This document shows, one piece after another, positions 12,672 through 24,160 of a DNA stretch of 64,000 nt. Below the pieces are notes generated by a model. The model was given only the letters and a program-made list of their open reading frames with translations. It ran no database searches and was not told the origin of the DNA. The stretch lies in NCBI GenBank assembly GCA_037951105.1, contig JBAMJV010003807.1:1-64000 (forward strand), written 5' to 3'. A program made the translations under genes and the position numbers. Each line of letters opens with the position of its first letter. Position 1 is the first letter of the stretch. Source of the stretch: Echinarachnius parma. Its lineage: Eukaryota > Echinodermata > Echinoidea > Clypeasteroida > Echinarachniidae.

Positions 12672-12900
12672 ATTAGGTCTTCAATTGTGTCCGTGCCCTC
12701 TCTCCCAATCTATGTCACAGTCGAGCTGTATTCCTGATTACCGATTAAACCCCGCTCAGCATCATGACCAACTGTTCCAGCACGCAGGCCCCCGACAAAT
12801 TAAAGATAAATAGAATGGAATACTTAGACGTCGTTATCATGACAGCGGACAAGATAACGTCGTCATCAGGCAGTCGATGGTGCAAGTGATGACATTGATG

Positions 12901-13545
12901 GTAATGGAGGGATCGATCTTATAGTGAACGTGCGTAGAGCAACGTGGGTACTCCTAGGAGTAGACAAGGGGGGCGGGAACGGGGGCGTGAGCTATAAGTG
13001 GGGCTGAGCCTCCCTTTAAAACAAAGATAGTTAAAGTCCTTCCCGTGCCAAATTTGGCACATCAGGCGGCGCCAATCTCCGATTCATTAGCCCTAGGCCA
13101 CACGTCTACTAAATGTAGCGAAAGCTACAGAAGGGGGCCAGTCCTCTGGTAACTCGTGTAATTAAATGCCCCTTCTCTATTATATACATGCCGAGCGCCT
13201 GGCTATATATAGAAGGCAGAAGGTACCATTTTTAAAAGTCTTTGGTATGACCCGGTCTGGGTTCGAACCCAGGGCTAAACCACCATGCTCGGTTTTGAGA
13301 CTCCGTGATAGATGTGAAAATCATCAACATTCGTGCTAAAACCATAATTGCATCGAGGGATCGATCGATACTGAACGTGCATAGAGCAACGCGGGTACTC
13401 CTATAGGCGTACTAGAGGGAGGGCAGGGCAGGGCGGGGACGGGATGGGGGCGTGGGCGTTGGCTCGGTGTTGCTGAGCCCCCTGAGAGATTTGAAAAACA
13501 CCACAATTCGGGTAAAAAGCATTATGGAGCGATCGTTTTAAATTG
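12901..13545 (+). repeat. three diverged direct repeats
   Basis: The words GAGGGATCGATC...GAACGTGC.TAGAGCAACG.GGGTACTCCTA occur near 12907 and 13353. A shorter relative is near 13525 (GGAGCGATCGTTTT...GTACGTGCGCAG). A T-arm-like GGGTTCGAACCC lies between them near 13260. No gene is seen. Confidence 0.55.
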
Positions 13546-14264
13546 TACGTGCGCAGATGGCTCAGTCCCCTGAATACTTGAAATACAATTATTCAGCCAA
13601 AAAGTATCTCAAGTTTGGGTCAATCATCTCATTTTGGGGCAAAATTATCTGATATTATTTTCTTGAAATATGTTCCCCTTCTTTTGAGTTCGTCATATTT
13701 TTCGATGAACACATCGCGAATTCATGCGAATTTATTCGGTGTGCAGTTTTCAATGTTATTTGAATGTAATTGTAATGTACAGTATTCCTAAATTATTGAT
13801 CTTCTACTAATCTCCCAAATATTACGTATATTTTCGACGAGCATTGTCATCAGTTATTTATGCCATATGTGTATGATGTTGGTTTGTATATCAATGTACA
13901 AATATTATAATCTGCCCATGTTATGCACATTTTTACTAATAGTTGAGGTAACTCTCTTCCACAAGACAGGCCCCCAAGAAACAAACAAGCAAAACGTGTT
14001 TGTTTGTTCAAAAACTATATCAATACGAGGTTACAAGATGTCGACAGATGTACGTGCAAATTACCAACAAACAAACGTAAACATACATCAAGGAGGTAGT
14101 AATAAGCAATAAAAGGTTCTAACATCTCATTCAATGTCGCCAAATCCTGGCAAACCGCAAATCATGAAAACGATGGAAAAACAACCCCGGAATTATTGAT
14201 GCAATTTTTCATGGCAAAATGAACCGCACTGATTGGATGGGTGGCAGGTGAAATTTCACCACTT
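13546..14264. other. gene-free AT-rich stretch
   Basis: No recognisable coding, RNA or mobile feature. The short frame around 13867-14112 has no domain signature. Confidence 0.4.
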
Positions 14265-14595
14265 AAAACCTGCGTTCACATGTCATAGTGTCAAACTCGA
14301 AGTCTCGAGTGCAATGAGTGCGAACCTTACCATTGCGTTCACACCTCATTATGCCCAACCCGAAGTCTCGGGTGCGATGTGCGCTCACCTAACCATTGTG
14401 TCCACACCGCATCTTGTCCAACCCAAGTCTTGAGTGCAATGTGCGCTAGCCTAACCATGGTGTTCACACCTATATCATGTCCGACCCGAAGTCTTGAGTA
14501 CAATGAACGCGAACCTTATCATTGTGTTTACACCTCATCTTGTCCAACCCAAAGTCTCGAGTGCAATATGCGCACACCTAATCATTGTGTTAACA
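14265..14595 (+). repeat. ~61-bp tandem repeat, five copies
   Basis: Five head-to-tail copies share GTTCACACCTCAT, TGTCCAACCCGAAGTCTCGAG and TGCAATG.GCGC..ACCTAACCATTG. The frames through it are repeated themselves and change between copies, so it is a satellite and not a gene. A diverged orphan unit lies near 15303-15366. Confidence 0.8.
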
Positions 14596-14793
14596 TAGAC
14601 TTAATATCTGGTTTAGGGTGCCAATTTTAAAATTATGATTAACAAATAGTTTTAATTTATATTTCACTTAATATGGAACTATCATCCCTAAGCGCCTTGC
14701 CCAACTATTATCCCGGTTGTTTAAGATACGTTGCCAGCCTGCAGACATGTGTACACCATATTGTAATCTCCACCCCCTGGGGAGCATTCCATC

Positions 14794-15058
14794 CAGTGTT
14801 GGGTATCTCGAGATCGATCTTGATCTCGAGACCAGTCTCGAGATCGGCATCAGTAATCTCGATCTTGTTCTTGATCTCGGATATTTCTGATCTTGATCTC
14901 GGACATATCTGATCTTGATCTTGGACATTTCTGATCTTGATCTCAGAGGTTCTGATCTCGATCTTGAGCTGCGGATCTTGGTCTTGATCTTGATCTCAGA
15001 CTGTCTGATCTTGATCTTGACCTTGATCTCGGACCCTCTGGTCTTGAACCCAACACTG
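14794..15058. mobile_element. hAT-like MITE filled with GATCTT/GATCTC hexamers
   Basis: The ends are CAGTGTTGGG and its complement CCCAACACTG; CAGTGTTGG-type termini are typical of hAT elements. The interior is almost wholly a hexamer-based array (TTGATCTTGATCTCGGA). The 8-bp flanks (ATTCCATC and AATTTCCA) do not match exactly, so the target duplication is not proven. A minus-strand frame encoding Arg/Ser/Lys/Ile repeats is a simple-repeat artefact. Confidence 0.7.
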
Positions 15059-16007
15059 AATTTCCATCCAAGCGGTTCACAAGCATAGAGTAGATCCTTC
15101 ATATAAAAATTCGCTGATATAACCATAGAGTACTAGCCATTCGCCCACGTCCACACACCACGCATTGATGTGGGCAGATATAAAGTTTTAATCCTAAGCG
15201 TCCATATAGTAAATACATTTTAATTTTTAATTTTTATTTAATTTCGCCTTTTTAATTAAATTTCATATCATTTTATTTCAGCATGTCTTATAGCCTGCAA
15301 CTTTAAGTGTAATGTGTACTTATCTAACTATGCGTCCACAAACGTCATCATTAAGTCCGACCCTAAGTATTGTACGTTGTTGTGTTGTAAAATGTCCCGT
15401 TGATAATTTCGTTAACAAAATTATGATTAAACAAAAAAATAGTTATTTGTAGGGACATAATTAAAGATAAAATATCTTGGTGTTTGACGCCAAACAGAGA
15501 TAGACCTACAGAACGTCTTTTATGGACCCAAATAATATACAACCCACCCACCACTTCACTGTTCATATATAAACTATATACTTAAATATAGTGCACCTTA
15601 TAAAGTGTGGAGTTGATGGTATGTGTGAACCCGACAAAAGGAGGATGAACCATCAAGTTCAGTGTGGACACGATGTGAATTGCACACGTGACCAACGGGG
15701 GAAAGTGCAGTTGGCGAGAGTTCATGCGACTACAAAGCTACTAGCTATATACCTTACCCCTAATGACGTCATAATGGAGAGGTGGTGACGTCATGACAAA
15801 TTGACTGGGGTAACAAAGTTTAAAGGCATTCCTTCATTCGGGCAATAAGGCATGCATCATAAATTTCGTGACAACTGTACCAGGCTAAATGGTGTTATGA
15901 AAAATGACAATGCGTTCCGCGAAAATGAAAAACATCAGCCGCTAACGAAAATATGATAGTAATATTTGTTTTATTGAGAAGTTCGAAGAAAATATCATTA
16001 TCATCAT

Positions 16008-16011
<4 letters not shown>
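15059..16011. other. gene-free AT-rich stretch
   Basis: It holds one diverged unit of the 61-bp satellite near 15303-15366. Otherwise it is unremarkable and no coding signature is seen. Confidence 0.4.
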
Positions 16012-16102
<91 letters not shown>

Positions 16103-16132
16103 TGTGTGTGTGGGGGGGGGGGGGGGGGGGGG
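16012..16132. repeat. (GT)n microsatellite followed by poly-G
   Basis: About 90 bp of GT dinucleotides at 16012-16100 run into a poly-G tract at about 16111-16132. Cys/Val and His/Thr frames over it are artefacts. Confidence 0.95.
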
Positions 16133-16290
16133 TAGCACAACAATGACAGTCAGATGGACGTAGCTTTGACGGGCCACTTAGATTTTAAAAATATATATAT
16201 ATGTATTTCACAATAATCGTTAAGGAATTATTATTATATTAAAGACTTATTACACGCTTGAATGTGAAAACTAGCGATTCACTGAAATAT

Positions 16291-16465
16291 CTTCAGAGCC
16301 CCGTTGCAGAAGAAAGAGATACAATCAATTGTAAGTTACGATTGATTGTAAGTCAGACAATGTACGTGTTTCAACCAATCAGATTTGCGCATTTAGAACA
16401 CATGATCTTACAATCAATTGTAACTTTCAATCGATTGTATCTCTTTCTGCAACGGGGTCCTGAAG
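16291..16465. mobile_element. MITE, CCCGTTGCAGAAAGAG family, copy 2 (best preserved)
   Basis: The ends CTTCAGAGCCCCGTTGCAG and CTGCAACGGGGTCCTGAAG are inverted copies and the arms extend through GAGATACAATCRATTGTAA. This is the most symmetrical of the four copies in the window. The interior carries CCAATCAGATTTGCGCATTT in the orientation opposite to copy 1. Confidence 0.85.
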
Positions 16466-17043
16466 TTATTTATCTATTTTTACCGTCGCGCATGAACATC
16501 ACTACATCACACTAAGCATTGGCTTGTCAAATTGAACTAGGCCACTTTAATTCATAATGATATGTAATAATAACAAACATGCGAAGCTCCTATATGGATC
16601 AATGTAACGTTTAATCAACTACATGTATATTCAATCGAAGGTAATGAATCTAATTACCCTTTGATAATTCACATTCTTTATACAGCGATTTATATAGAAA
16701 TTCATCATTATAATACAAGCAAAAATGCACGTTGTGCTAAATCATTTTCTGCATGATTCCGGTTATAAATTATTGTGAGAAACAGAAAGAGTAGCTTATT
16801 ATTAAAATATTCAATTATTATGAAGAAATAAAAACATTATTATTTGCAAAGTTACTACTACTAGTCATATATGATGGGATTCTACACTGGATGCGTTCAT
16901 AATTTCAAGGCTGCATACAAGCCCGTAAATGATTGTATCCAAATACTCAACATGTTATTGAAATCGTTATAATATTCTTGAAGTTTTGATAAATATTTCG
17001 TACAAAATGGTATCCCCTAACTAATCATTAAAAAAACGAAAAT
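16466..17043. other. AT-rich spacer before the tRNA array
   Basis: No gene or repeat was recognised. The poly-A/T stretch just before 17044 (on the minus strand, TTTTCGTTTTTTT) can act as the Pol III terminator of the minus-strand tRNA. Confidence 0.4.
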
Positions 17044-17116
17044 TGTTTCCGCCCGGGCTCGAACCGGGGACCTTGAGTGTGTTAGACTCACGTGATAACC
17101 ACTACACTACGGAAAC
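17044..17116 (-). tRNA. tRNA-Val(AAC)
   Basis: A full 73-nt cloverleaf on the minus strand: acceptor GTTTCCG/CGGAAAC with discriminator A, D-arm GTGTAGTGGTTATCAC, anticodon stem TGAGT/ACTCA with loop CTAACAC, T-arm CCCGG TTCGAGC CCGGG. The anticodon is AAC, read at 17083-17081. Oligo-T follows on the minus strand. It diverges from the next copy, 372 bp away, and is the only inverted member of the array. Confidence 0.95.
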
Positions 17117-17488
17117 ACTTGTACAGCACAGTGCAACATTTTCTGTATAACATTTACATTCCAAAATAGGAAACGATGAAATATATTTTAAGATAAAGTG
17201 TCGTCGCATCAAGGGGGCGCTATTCAAATTGATCACATGCTTGAGGCAACCATGTACGTACATAATATAGACACGGTTCTGGAGTCGCCATAATTTTTAA
17301 ACTACGCTCATGTACGCACGCTCGATTCCGCCTGGTTGTAAAAAAACTCTTGCATTCGCTAATTTGACGAAACAGTTCCTTTATGATCAACAGAAATTGA
17401 TCGACAAAAAGTATGTCTAGTAACATCCATAAAAATATATTACATCTACACTATCTATACACGTGTAGGTCAATGTTGCACCGGCGAG

Positions 17489-17561
17489 GTTTCCGTAATG
17501 TAGTGGTTATCACGTGAGTCTAACACACTCAAGGTCCCCGGTTCGAGCCCGGGCGGAAACA
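17489..17561 (+). tRNA. tRNA-Val(AAC)
   Basis: Complete cloverleaf, anticodon AAC at 17522-17524, with a TTTT terminator a few bases downstream. One change from the array consensus is an A at position 10 (TAATG instead of TAGTG), which weakens the first D-stem pair. Otherwise intact. Confidence 0.92.
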
Positions 17562-18060
17562 CGTTTTATTGCTCTCTTCTTTTTACAGCTTATTAGCTCC
17601 TTCTTTTGATCAAATTTATCGTTTGAATTTATAGGAAAATTATGACAACACATTCACACAGTAATGCGTCATGTCGACCGGCTATACATGTATTTTAACT
17701 TCAAGAAGTTAATGAAGAAACATATTAAAACAAAATTGAAATCAGAAAATTATCTGATTTACTTTCCAATAGAAACACACTCCACCAGGTTATATGCATA
17801 TACATGGTCAAAGACTCATATAGAGATAGTTCATACATGAATGCTAAATATGGTCACCTGAAATACTCTGTGATACATTTTTAAAATATCCAAATCAACT
17901 TAATGAATTAAATTACTTTGATGTAAAATCACATTTGTATGGTGGTCAAAATTCAACATTCCTCTAGTTACAAAATAACAGAACTACATTTATTAATATT
18001 TTATGACTTAGATGCGTAGGACAGTGTATCCCTTTGTATGTAGTATATTATTATAGATGA

Positions 18061-18133
18061 GTTTCCGTAGTGTAGTGGTTATCACGTGAGTTTTACACAC
18101 TCAAGGTCCCCGGTTCGAGCCCGGGCGGAAAGA
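18061..18133 (+). tRNA. tRNA-Val(TAC)
   Basis: Anticodon loop TTTACAC gives TAC (18094-18096). The body is identical to the AAC copies except in the loop. The 3' acceptor end reads CGGAAAG, so the terminal pair is G-G and not G-C. Downstream oligo-T (GTTTTTC) is present. Probably functional or nearly so. Confidence 0.85.
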
Positions 18134-18268
18134 TGTTTTTCTTTTTTCTTTCTCCTCTGATTTTTGTAACGATTTTTGTTTATATTTTTGCCGTTCGCAC
18201 CATTACGCCTCCATTTTGAAATAATTATTGTTTGATGCATTTAATTCGATGCAATTTACGATGTGCAT

Positions 18269-18323
18269 TTATCACGTGAGTTTTATACACTCAATGTCCC
18301 CGGTTCGTGCCCGGGCGGGAACA
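18269..18323 (+). pseudogene. tRNA-Val fragment, 5' truncated
   Basis: Only the 3' part of the D-arm, the anticodon arm, the T-arm and the 3' acceptor strand remain. The first ~20 nt, including most of the A box, are missing. The anticodon loop reads TTTATAC, so the triplet would be TAT. The T-loop is TTCGTGC and the acceptor strand CGGGAAC. It is a non-functional remnant. Confidence 0.85.
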
Positions 18324-18639
18324 TGATCTTTTACACATTGGCAAGCTGTTTGTTTTTCTTAATTTGTTCGACTTTTTATCCGCATGTTTGTTTGTTGGTC
18401 AAATTACTCGGGAGGGCATGTCTCACCCCACACCCCCTCGTAGCTATGTCACGGGTGGTCAAACGAACCAACATATACGTATTTCTTACACTCTGTTCAA
18501 TACTTTCAGTTGAAAACATTATCAAACTGTTATGATGATGAGACATATTGAACTCTGAGGTGATTGCACTTTTTAACATGACCTTGTGCGTGTACCCATG
18601 AACCTAGTAGGTTCATGGTTTACCTATATGATACCAAAC

Positions 18640-18850
18640 CTAGTTTTCCGGCAGGGTTCCCCACGTACATGCATTGTCAAGGTCAACTAAATGTTTTTCA
18701 ACATGTTATAAAAGTTCACTAAAAGTTATAATCTCCACATGATGCGCACGTAGAAGTGGTATGTATGTGTTGTTGCCATGGCGACACTGCACCACGATAG
18801 ATCCTAAAATAACTTGCAGCTTTTCATGAAAGAACCCAAATTATTAATTT
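18640..18850 (+). repeat. array flank block B, copy 1
   Basis: A block running CCGGCAGGGTTCCCCACG, CATTGTCAAGGTCAACTAAA, AGTTCACTAAAAGTTATAATC, CATGATGCGCACGTAGAAGT and CCATGGCGACACTGCACCAC recurs near 21885-22095, 22910-23110, 24800-24965, 44390-44575 and 57530-57700. It has no ORF. It tracks with the tRNA-Val copies, so it is part of the duplicated unit. Confidence 0.8.
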
Positions 18851-19202
18851 AATAAAGCGAATCATGGCCCAGCATATAGTAATTTTTAATAGCGCCCTCA
18901 TATGCGACAAAGTACATTTTAATAATTATATATAATTTATTTATGAATTAAAAGGGGCAAAGACAATAGGGTTTCTTATCGATTCGAACCCTAGAGGACT
19001 AGATCATTTTGTAACATTTCACCAATTATCTTGGGAAGTAAGTGTGATTTATGGCATAATTACTGATTAAGACTTTTTAAATCAATGGAATTTTACTACT
19101 AGTATATGTCAAGATTTTGAATAATTACATTTTGTGGAGAACATTACGTGATGATAAAATGTACATGGCTAAATAGAATATATCAATCGATAGAACAAGA
19201 AA

Positions 19203-19275
19203 GTTTCCGTAGTGTGGTGGTTATCACGTGAGTCTAACACACTCAAGGTCCCCGGTTCGAGCCCGGGCGGAAACA
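19203..19275 (+). tRNA. tRNA-Val(AAC)
   Basis: Complete cloverleaf with anticodon AAC and acceptor GTTTCCG/CGGAAAC plus A. One D-loop change (TGTGGTGG) is neutral. TTTTG follows at once downstream. Confidence 0.93.
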
Positions 19276-19500
19276 CATTTTGTTTCCTTCCCCCCCCCCC
19301 CCCCCCCCTTGTTTTTGCTAAGTTTTTTGTATGCATATAGACGTTCGCCCCTTTAACACTTTGTCTTGACACAATTACTGATAAATGTTTTTAAATCAGT
19401 GCAATTTTACTACATTGTATATACATTTGTTAAAGAACATTACGTAATGATAAAAATGTACATGTCTAAATAAAATTATATTAATTGATTGAACAAGCAA

Positions 19501-19575
19501 GTTTCCGTAGTGTAGTGGTTATCACGTGAGTCTAACACACTCAAGGTCCCCGCGGTTCGAGCCCGGGCGGAAATA
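19501..19575 (+). tRNA. tRNA-Val(AAC), T-arm insertion, possibly defective
   Basis: Anticodon AAC and the 5' half are perfect. A two-base CG insertion (CCCCGCGGTTCGA) disturbs the T-stem, and the acceptor strand ends CGGAAAT, giving a G-T terminal pair. It may still fold but is likely a weak gene or a young pseudogene. Confidence 0.7.
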
Positions 19576-19792
19576 TAATTTTGTTTTTCTTTCCCCCTTA
19601 TTTTTGAATGATTTGTAATGTGTCGTTCGCCCCTTCACGGCTTTGTCATGGTATAATTACTAATATTAAATCAGTGTAATTGTACTACTTGTATATGTCA
19701 ATATTTTGAATAATTACATTTTGTGGAGAACATTACGTAATGATAAAATGTACATGACTAAATATAATTATATTAATCTCTAGAACAAGCAA

Positions 19793-19865
19793 GTTTCCGT
19801 AGTGTAGTGGTTATCACGTGAGTTTTACACACTCAAGGTCCTCGGTTCGAGCCCGGGCGAAAACA
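19793..19865 (+). tRNA. tRNA-Val(TAC), mildly degenerate
   Basis: Anticodon loop TTTACAC gives TAC. The T-stem has one C-to-T change (CTCGG, tolerated as T-G), and the acceptor strand CGAAAAC creates a C-A mismatch. TTTTT lies just downstream. Confidence 0.78.
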
Positions 19866-20585
19866 TTGTTTTTAATACTTTCTGTAATCATTCTGTCATC
19901 TAAAACCCCAATGGAAACTAGATTAGTGGCGAATGTAGATGGGTAAACACTATATAGACAGGTTCCATAACATTGTTTTTCTCTGTACTAGGAGATCACT
20001 TTTGATGGCCACTAATAGGCAGATCGATTGCTATAGGCAAGTGGCCACTAAGAAATGTCTGACTATATTTTGCGCATTCTGTTAAAATTCGTTCAAAAAT
20101 GTTATATTACTGATGAGCCACATTTGATTTTAAGGAGATTGTATTTTTAAAATGACCGTTTGCGTGTTTAAAATCATGTCAACTCTGTATGAACAAAACC
20201 TATTTTTCCTGAAAACTACACACCCGGCAGTTCCCCACGCACCTACATTGTCAAGGTCAACTAAAAGTTTCCAACAAATAATATAAGTTCACTAAAAGTT
20301 GTAATCTCAACATAATTCTTTTTTGCTTTGTTTTTTCCGCTCTGATTTTTTGTAACGATTGTTGTTTATATGTTTGATGTGCCGTTCACACCTAATTTAC
20401 GCCTCCGTTTTTAAATAATCATTGATTGATGCATGATTCCATTTATTCTATGCAAATTTCACATTTTTATTTTATATAATTATGTCAAGACTTTGAATCA
20501 TTCGATTTTGTTTAATATTAGAATGATAAAATATATATATATATCAAATAGATATTTATAGATAATTAATTATGTGGACAAGCAA

Positions 20586-20658
20586 GTTTCCGTAGTGTAG
20601 TGGTTATCACGTGAGTCTAACACACTCAAGGTCCCCGGTTCGAGCCCGGGCGGAAACA
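20586..20658 (+). tRNA. tRNA-Val(AAC)
   Basis: Perfect match to the array consensus with all stems paired, anticodon AAC. TTTTC lies about 15 nt downstream. Confidence 0.95.
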
Positions 20659-20998
20659 CGTTCTAGATCTTTTCTCTTCATTTTGGTTCATATTTTCGAT
20701 AATCGATAATGATGGTGTCGTTTTTATAATTACTATATTATCCTGCTGATGATTGAGCAATATAAAGATCATGCAGGATACGCTGTATAAGTATTATTTT
20801 AAATAAGTATACTAATATAATATGCAAACAATGGAGCAAAACATTATAAACAAATTTAATCAATAAATTATACATAACAAATTGTGTTTAATAAGCCAAA
20901 ATGTTTGATAAATCGAAGTTTGTATGTAATACTATTACGATACCTATCATTGATCAAATCACTATAAATCAATTTTTAAAAATGTATATAAAAAGCAA

Positions 20999-21066
20999 GT
21001 TTCCGTAATGTAGTGGTTATCACGTGAGTTTTACACACGTCCCCGGTTCGAGCCCGGGCGGAAATA
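20999..21066 (+). pseudogene. tRNA-Val(TAC) pseudogene, 5-nt deletion
   Basis: Anticodon loop TTTACAC is present, but the five bases TCAAG after it are deleted, removing the 3' side of the anticodon stem and part of the variable loop. The acceptor strand ends CGGAAAT. The cloverleaf cannot form. Confidence 0.88.
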
Positions 21067-21304
21067 TTTTTTTCTTTTTTCTTTCCCCTCATTATTTTTG
21101 TAACGATTGTTATTTTTGCCTTTCGCACCATTACGCCTCCATGTTGAAATAATTATTGTTTGATGCATTTAATTCGATGCAATTTACAAATATAGATGTA
21201 AAATGTACAGATTTTGAACCTATCGAATTAGTGTAAATAAGAATATTACGTAACTATAATAAAACGTCCATAAATACATAAATTTTACTCAAGGAAACAA
21301 GCAG

Positions 21305-21377
21305 GTGTCCGTAGTGTAGTGGTTATCACGTGAGTCTAACACACTCAAGGTCCCCGGTTCGAGCCCGGGCGGAAACA
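21305..21377 (+). tRNA. tRNA-Val(AAC), acceptor mismatch
   Basis: Intact except for the acceptor strand GTGTCCG, where position 3 is G opposite A. Anticodon AAC, with TTTTC just downstream. Confidence 0.85.
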
Positions 21378-22412
21378 TGTTTTCAAAACTTTCTATCATC
21401 TTTTTGGCAAAGACTTTGGTTCATATTCTGACGTGCCGTCGGCATCTTTATAATTCTGTCTTGATATATCAACTGACGCATTTTTTCAATTACATTTTAC
21501 CAATTCACTATTTGACTATTTTTTTGTTTAATATGAAGAAAAAAATAATTCAACGTACAAATGTATGTATGTAGCGCGCGAGATATGAAATATGATTTCT
21601 TACGCATTAGCACGCTGTTCGTTTTTCTTAATTTGTTCGACTTTTGATCCGTATGTTTGTTTGTTGGTCAAATTATTGGGGAGGGGCATGTCTCACCCCA
21701 TACCCCATCGTAGCTTTGCCACGGGTGGTCAAAAGAACCAACATATAAGTATTTCTTATACAATCTTTTAAATACCTTCAGTTGAAAACATAATTAAACA
21801 ATTATTATGAAGAGACACATTGAACTTTGAGGTGATTTCACTTTTTAACATGACCTAGTGCGTGTACCTATGTGATACCAAACCTATAGTTTTCCGGCAG
21901 GGTTCCCCACGTACATGCATTGTCAAGGTCACCTAAATGTTTTCCAACAAATTATATAAGTTCACTAAAAGTTATAATCGCCACATGATGCGCACGTAGA
22001 AGTGGTATTTATGTGTCGTTACCATGGCGACACTGCACCACGATAGATCCTATAATATCACTAGCAGCGTTTCATGGAAGAGCTCAAATTATTAATTTGA
22101 TAAAGTGAATCATGCCCCGCAAATAGGCATTATAAATAGCGCTTTCAGATGCGACAAAGTAAACATTGTTTTTTAAATACTTTCTGTCATCTTTTTAGGC
22201 AAAGATTTTGATGTATATTTGTGATGTGCCGTTGGCATTTTTACGGCTCCTTCTTGAAATATCAACTGAAAGCATTATTTTTTATCATTAACAAATTTAC
22301 CATTTTACAGTCTGATAATTTAACATTTTGAATCATTACAATTTTTTACAGAAATATTACAAACATAATTATTTTAACGTAATATACAAAGAAATCTAAA
22401 TCAAGAAACAAC

Positions 22413-22487
22413 GTTTACGTATAGTGTAGTGGTTATCACGTGAGTTGTACACACTTAAGGTCCCCGGTTAAAGACCGGGTGAAAACA
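22413..22487 (+). pseudogene. tRNA-Val pseudogene, degenerate
   Basis: The acceptor reads GTTTACG, two extra bases precede the D-arm, and the anticodon loop is TGTACAC, so the invariant T33 is lost. The T-loop is TTAAAGA instead of TTCGAGC, which destroys the B box. Not expected to be transcribed. Confidence 0.88.
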
Positions 22488-23339
22488 TTACATTTTAACA
22501 CTTTTAACCGTTTTTTTAAATTGTTGTTGTTGGTCAAATTATTAGGGAGGGGCATGTGTCACCCATGCCCCTTGTTGCTATACCATTTGTGATAAAAAAA
22601 AAAGAAAGAAAGAAAAGAAGAAAAATTTGGGAGGGAAACTAGAATAGAAAAGTGGCGACTATAGACAGTTCTACAACACTGTTTTTACCTGCAGTGGTTT
22701 ACTTTTGATGGCAACTATAGACAGTATTTTGACTGTATTTTGCTCATTTTTTTCTTCTCAATACTTTCAGTTATTTAAAAAATACCAACAGATTATAAAG
22801 ATGAGACACAATTCACGTTGAGGTGATTGTACTTTTGAACATGACATTTTGCGTGTTCAAAATCATGTCAACTTTAGATGAACCAAACCTAGTTTTCTTG
22901 AAAACTACAAACCCGGCAGGGTTCCCCACGCACCTACATTGTCAAGGTCAACTAAATGTTTTCCAACAAATTATATAAGTTCACTAAAAGTTATAATCGC
23001 CACATGATGCGCACGTAGAAGTGGTACTTATGTTTCATTACCATGGCGACACTGCACCACGAGTCCACGATAGATCCTAATATCACTTGCAGCGTTTCAT
23101 GAAAGAGCCCAAATTATGAATGTGATAAAGTGAAGCATGCCCCCAAAATAGGCATTATAAATTGCGCCTTCAGATGCGACAAAGTACATTTTAACATACC
23201 ATTTATCTCTGAATGAAAAGGGGGTTTCTGATGGATTCGAACCAGAGAGCTCCAGTTATAATTTTGTAATATTTCACCTACTATCTTGGAATGTAAGTGC
23301 AATTAATAAAACGTCGTTCTTCGCTTTATGTACAAGCAA

Positions 23340-23412
23340 GTTTCCGTAGTGTAGTGCTTATCACGTGAGTCTAACACACTCAAGGTCCCCGGTTCGAGCC
23401 CGGGCGGAAACA
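23340..23412 (+). tRNA. tRNA-Val(AAC), D-loop G19 changed
   Basis: All stems match the consensus, anticodon AAC, with TTTTG downstream. The D-loop reads AGTGCTTAT and not AGTGGTTAT, replacing the near-invariant G19 that pairs with the T-loop. The tertiary fold may be weakened. Confidence 0.82.
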
Positions 23413-23637
23413 TAATTTTGTTTTTCTTTCCCCCTTATTTTTGAAAGATGCGTAATGTGCCCTTCGCCCCTTTACGGCTTTGTCTTGGCATCATTTCCGA
23501 TTAATGCTTTTGACATCAGTGGAACTTTACTACTAGTATATGTCAAGATTTTGAATAATTACATTTTGTGGAGAACATTACGCGATGATAAAATGTACAT
23601 GACTAAATATAATTATATTATTGACTAGAACAAGCAA

Positions 23638-23710
23638 GTTCCCGTAGTGTAGTGGTTATCACGTGAGTTTTACACACTCAAGGTCCCCGGTTCGAGCCCG
23701 GGCGGAAACA
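23638..23710 (+). tRNA. tRNA-Val(TAC), acceptor mismatch
   Basis: Anticodon TAC and complete arms. The acceptor 5' strand is GTTCCCG, with C opposite A at position 4. No TTTT occurs immediately downstream, so termination may be inefficient. Confidence 0.8.
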
Positions 23711-23926
23711 TTGTTAATACTTTCTGTCATCTTTCTTTTGTGCAAAGATTTTGGGTCATAGTGTGATGTGTCTTGACATATCAACTGACGCATTTTTATC
23801 AATAACAATTTTACCAATTTACTGTTTGATAATTTAAGATTTTGAACCATTTCAATTAACGTAGAAATAAAAATGACAAAACTAATTCGACGTAATGTAC
23901 AAATGTACAAAAACCCGAGACACAAC

Positions 23927-23971
23927 GTTTCCGTAGTGTCGTGGCTATCCGCGTGAGCCCGGGCGGAAACA
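23927..23971 (+). pseudogene. tRNA-Val pseudogene, internal deletion
   Basis: The acceptor 5' strand and D-arm join directly to the last part of the T-arm (GTGAGCCCGGGCGGAAAC). The anticodon arm and B box are missing, consistent with deletion between short GAG-containing repeats. Confidence 0.88.
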
Positions 23972-24014
23972 CAGTCATTTTGTTTTCTTGTCCCCTTATT
24001 TTTTGTTAAGGTAG

Positions 24015-24160
24015 TTCAGATTCGTCAAATGAGATGCGCGGCGCCATCTTGCGTACGCGTTGCGCACGGTGCGTAATGCACGTTAGCTCAGTGTCATGCG
24101 GTGCGCGCAAACTAGCCCAGTTCAAAATGGCGACCCGCTATGTAGCATCCCCACGCTTGG
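24015..24160 (-). repeat. dispersed repeat, inverted copy of 2690-2834
   Basis: The reverse complement of the repeat at 2690, sitting inside an array spacer. The neighbouring spacers lack it, so it inserted after the array formed. The source of mobility is unknown. Confidence 0.7.

Noticed and set aside
14668..15126. 152-codon minus-strand frame rich in Arg, Ser, Lys and Ile
   Set aside because: It reads through the GATCTT/GATCTC hexamer array of the MITE at 14794-15058; low complexity with no gene signature.
19169..19372. Minus-strand frame with FPPGLEPGTLSVLDSRDN, also at 44077-44274
   Set aside because: This peptide is the antisense translation of a tRNA-Val gene (19203-19275; 44144-44216), a known source of false protein predictions.
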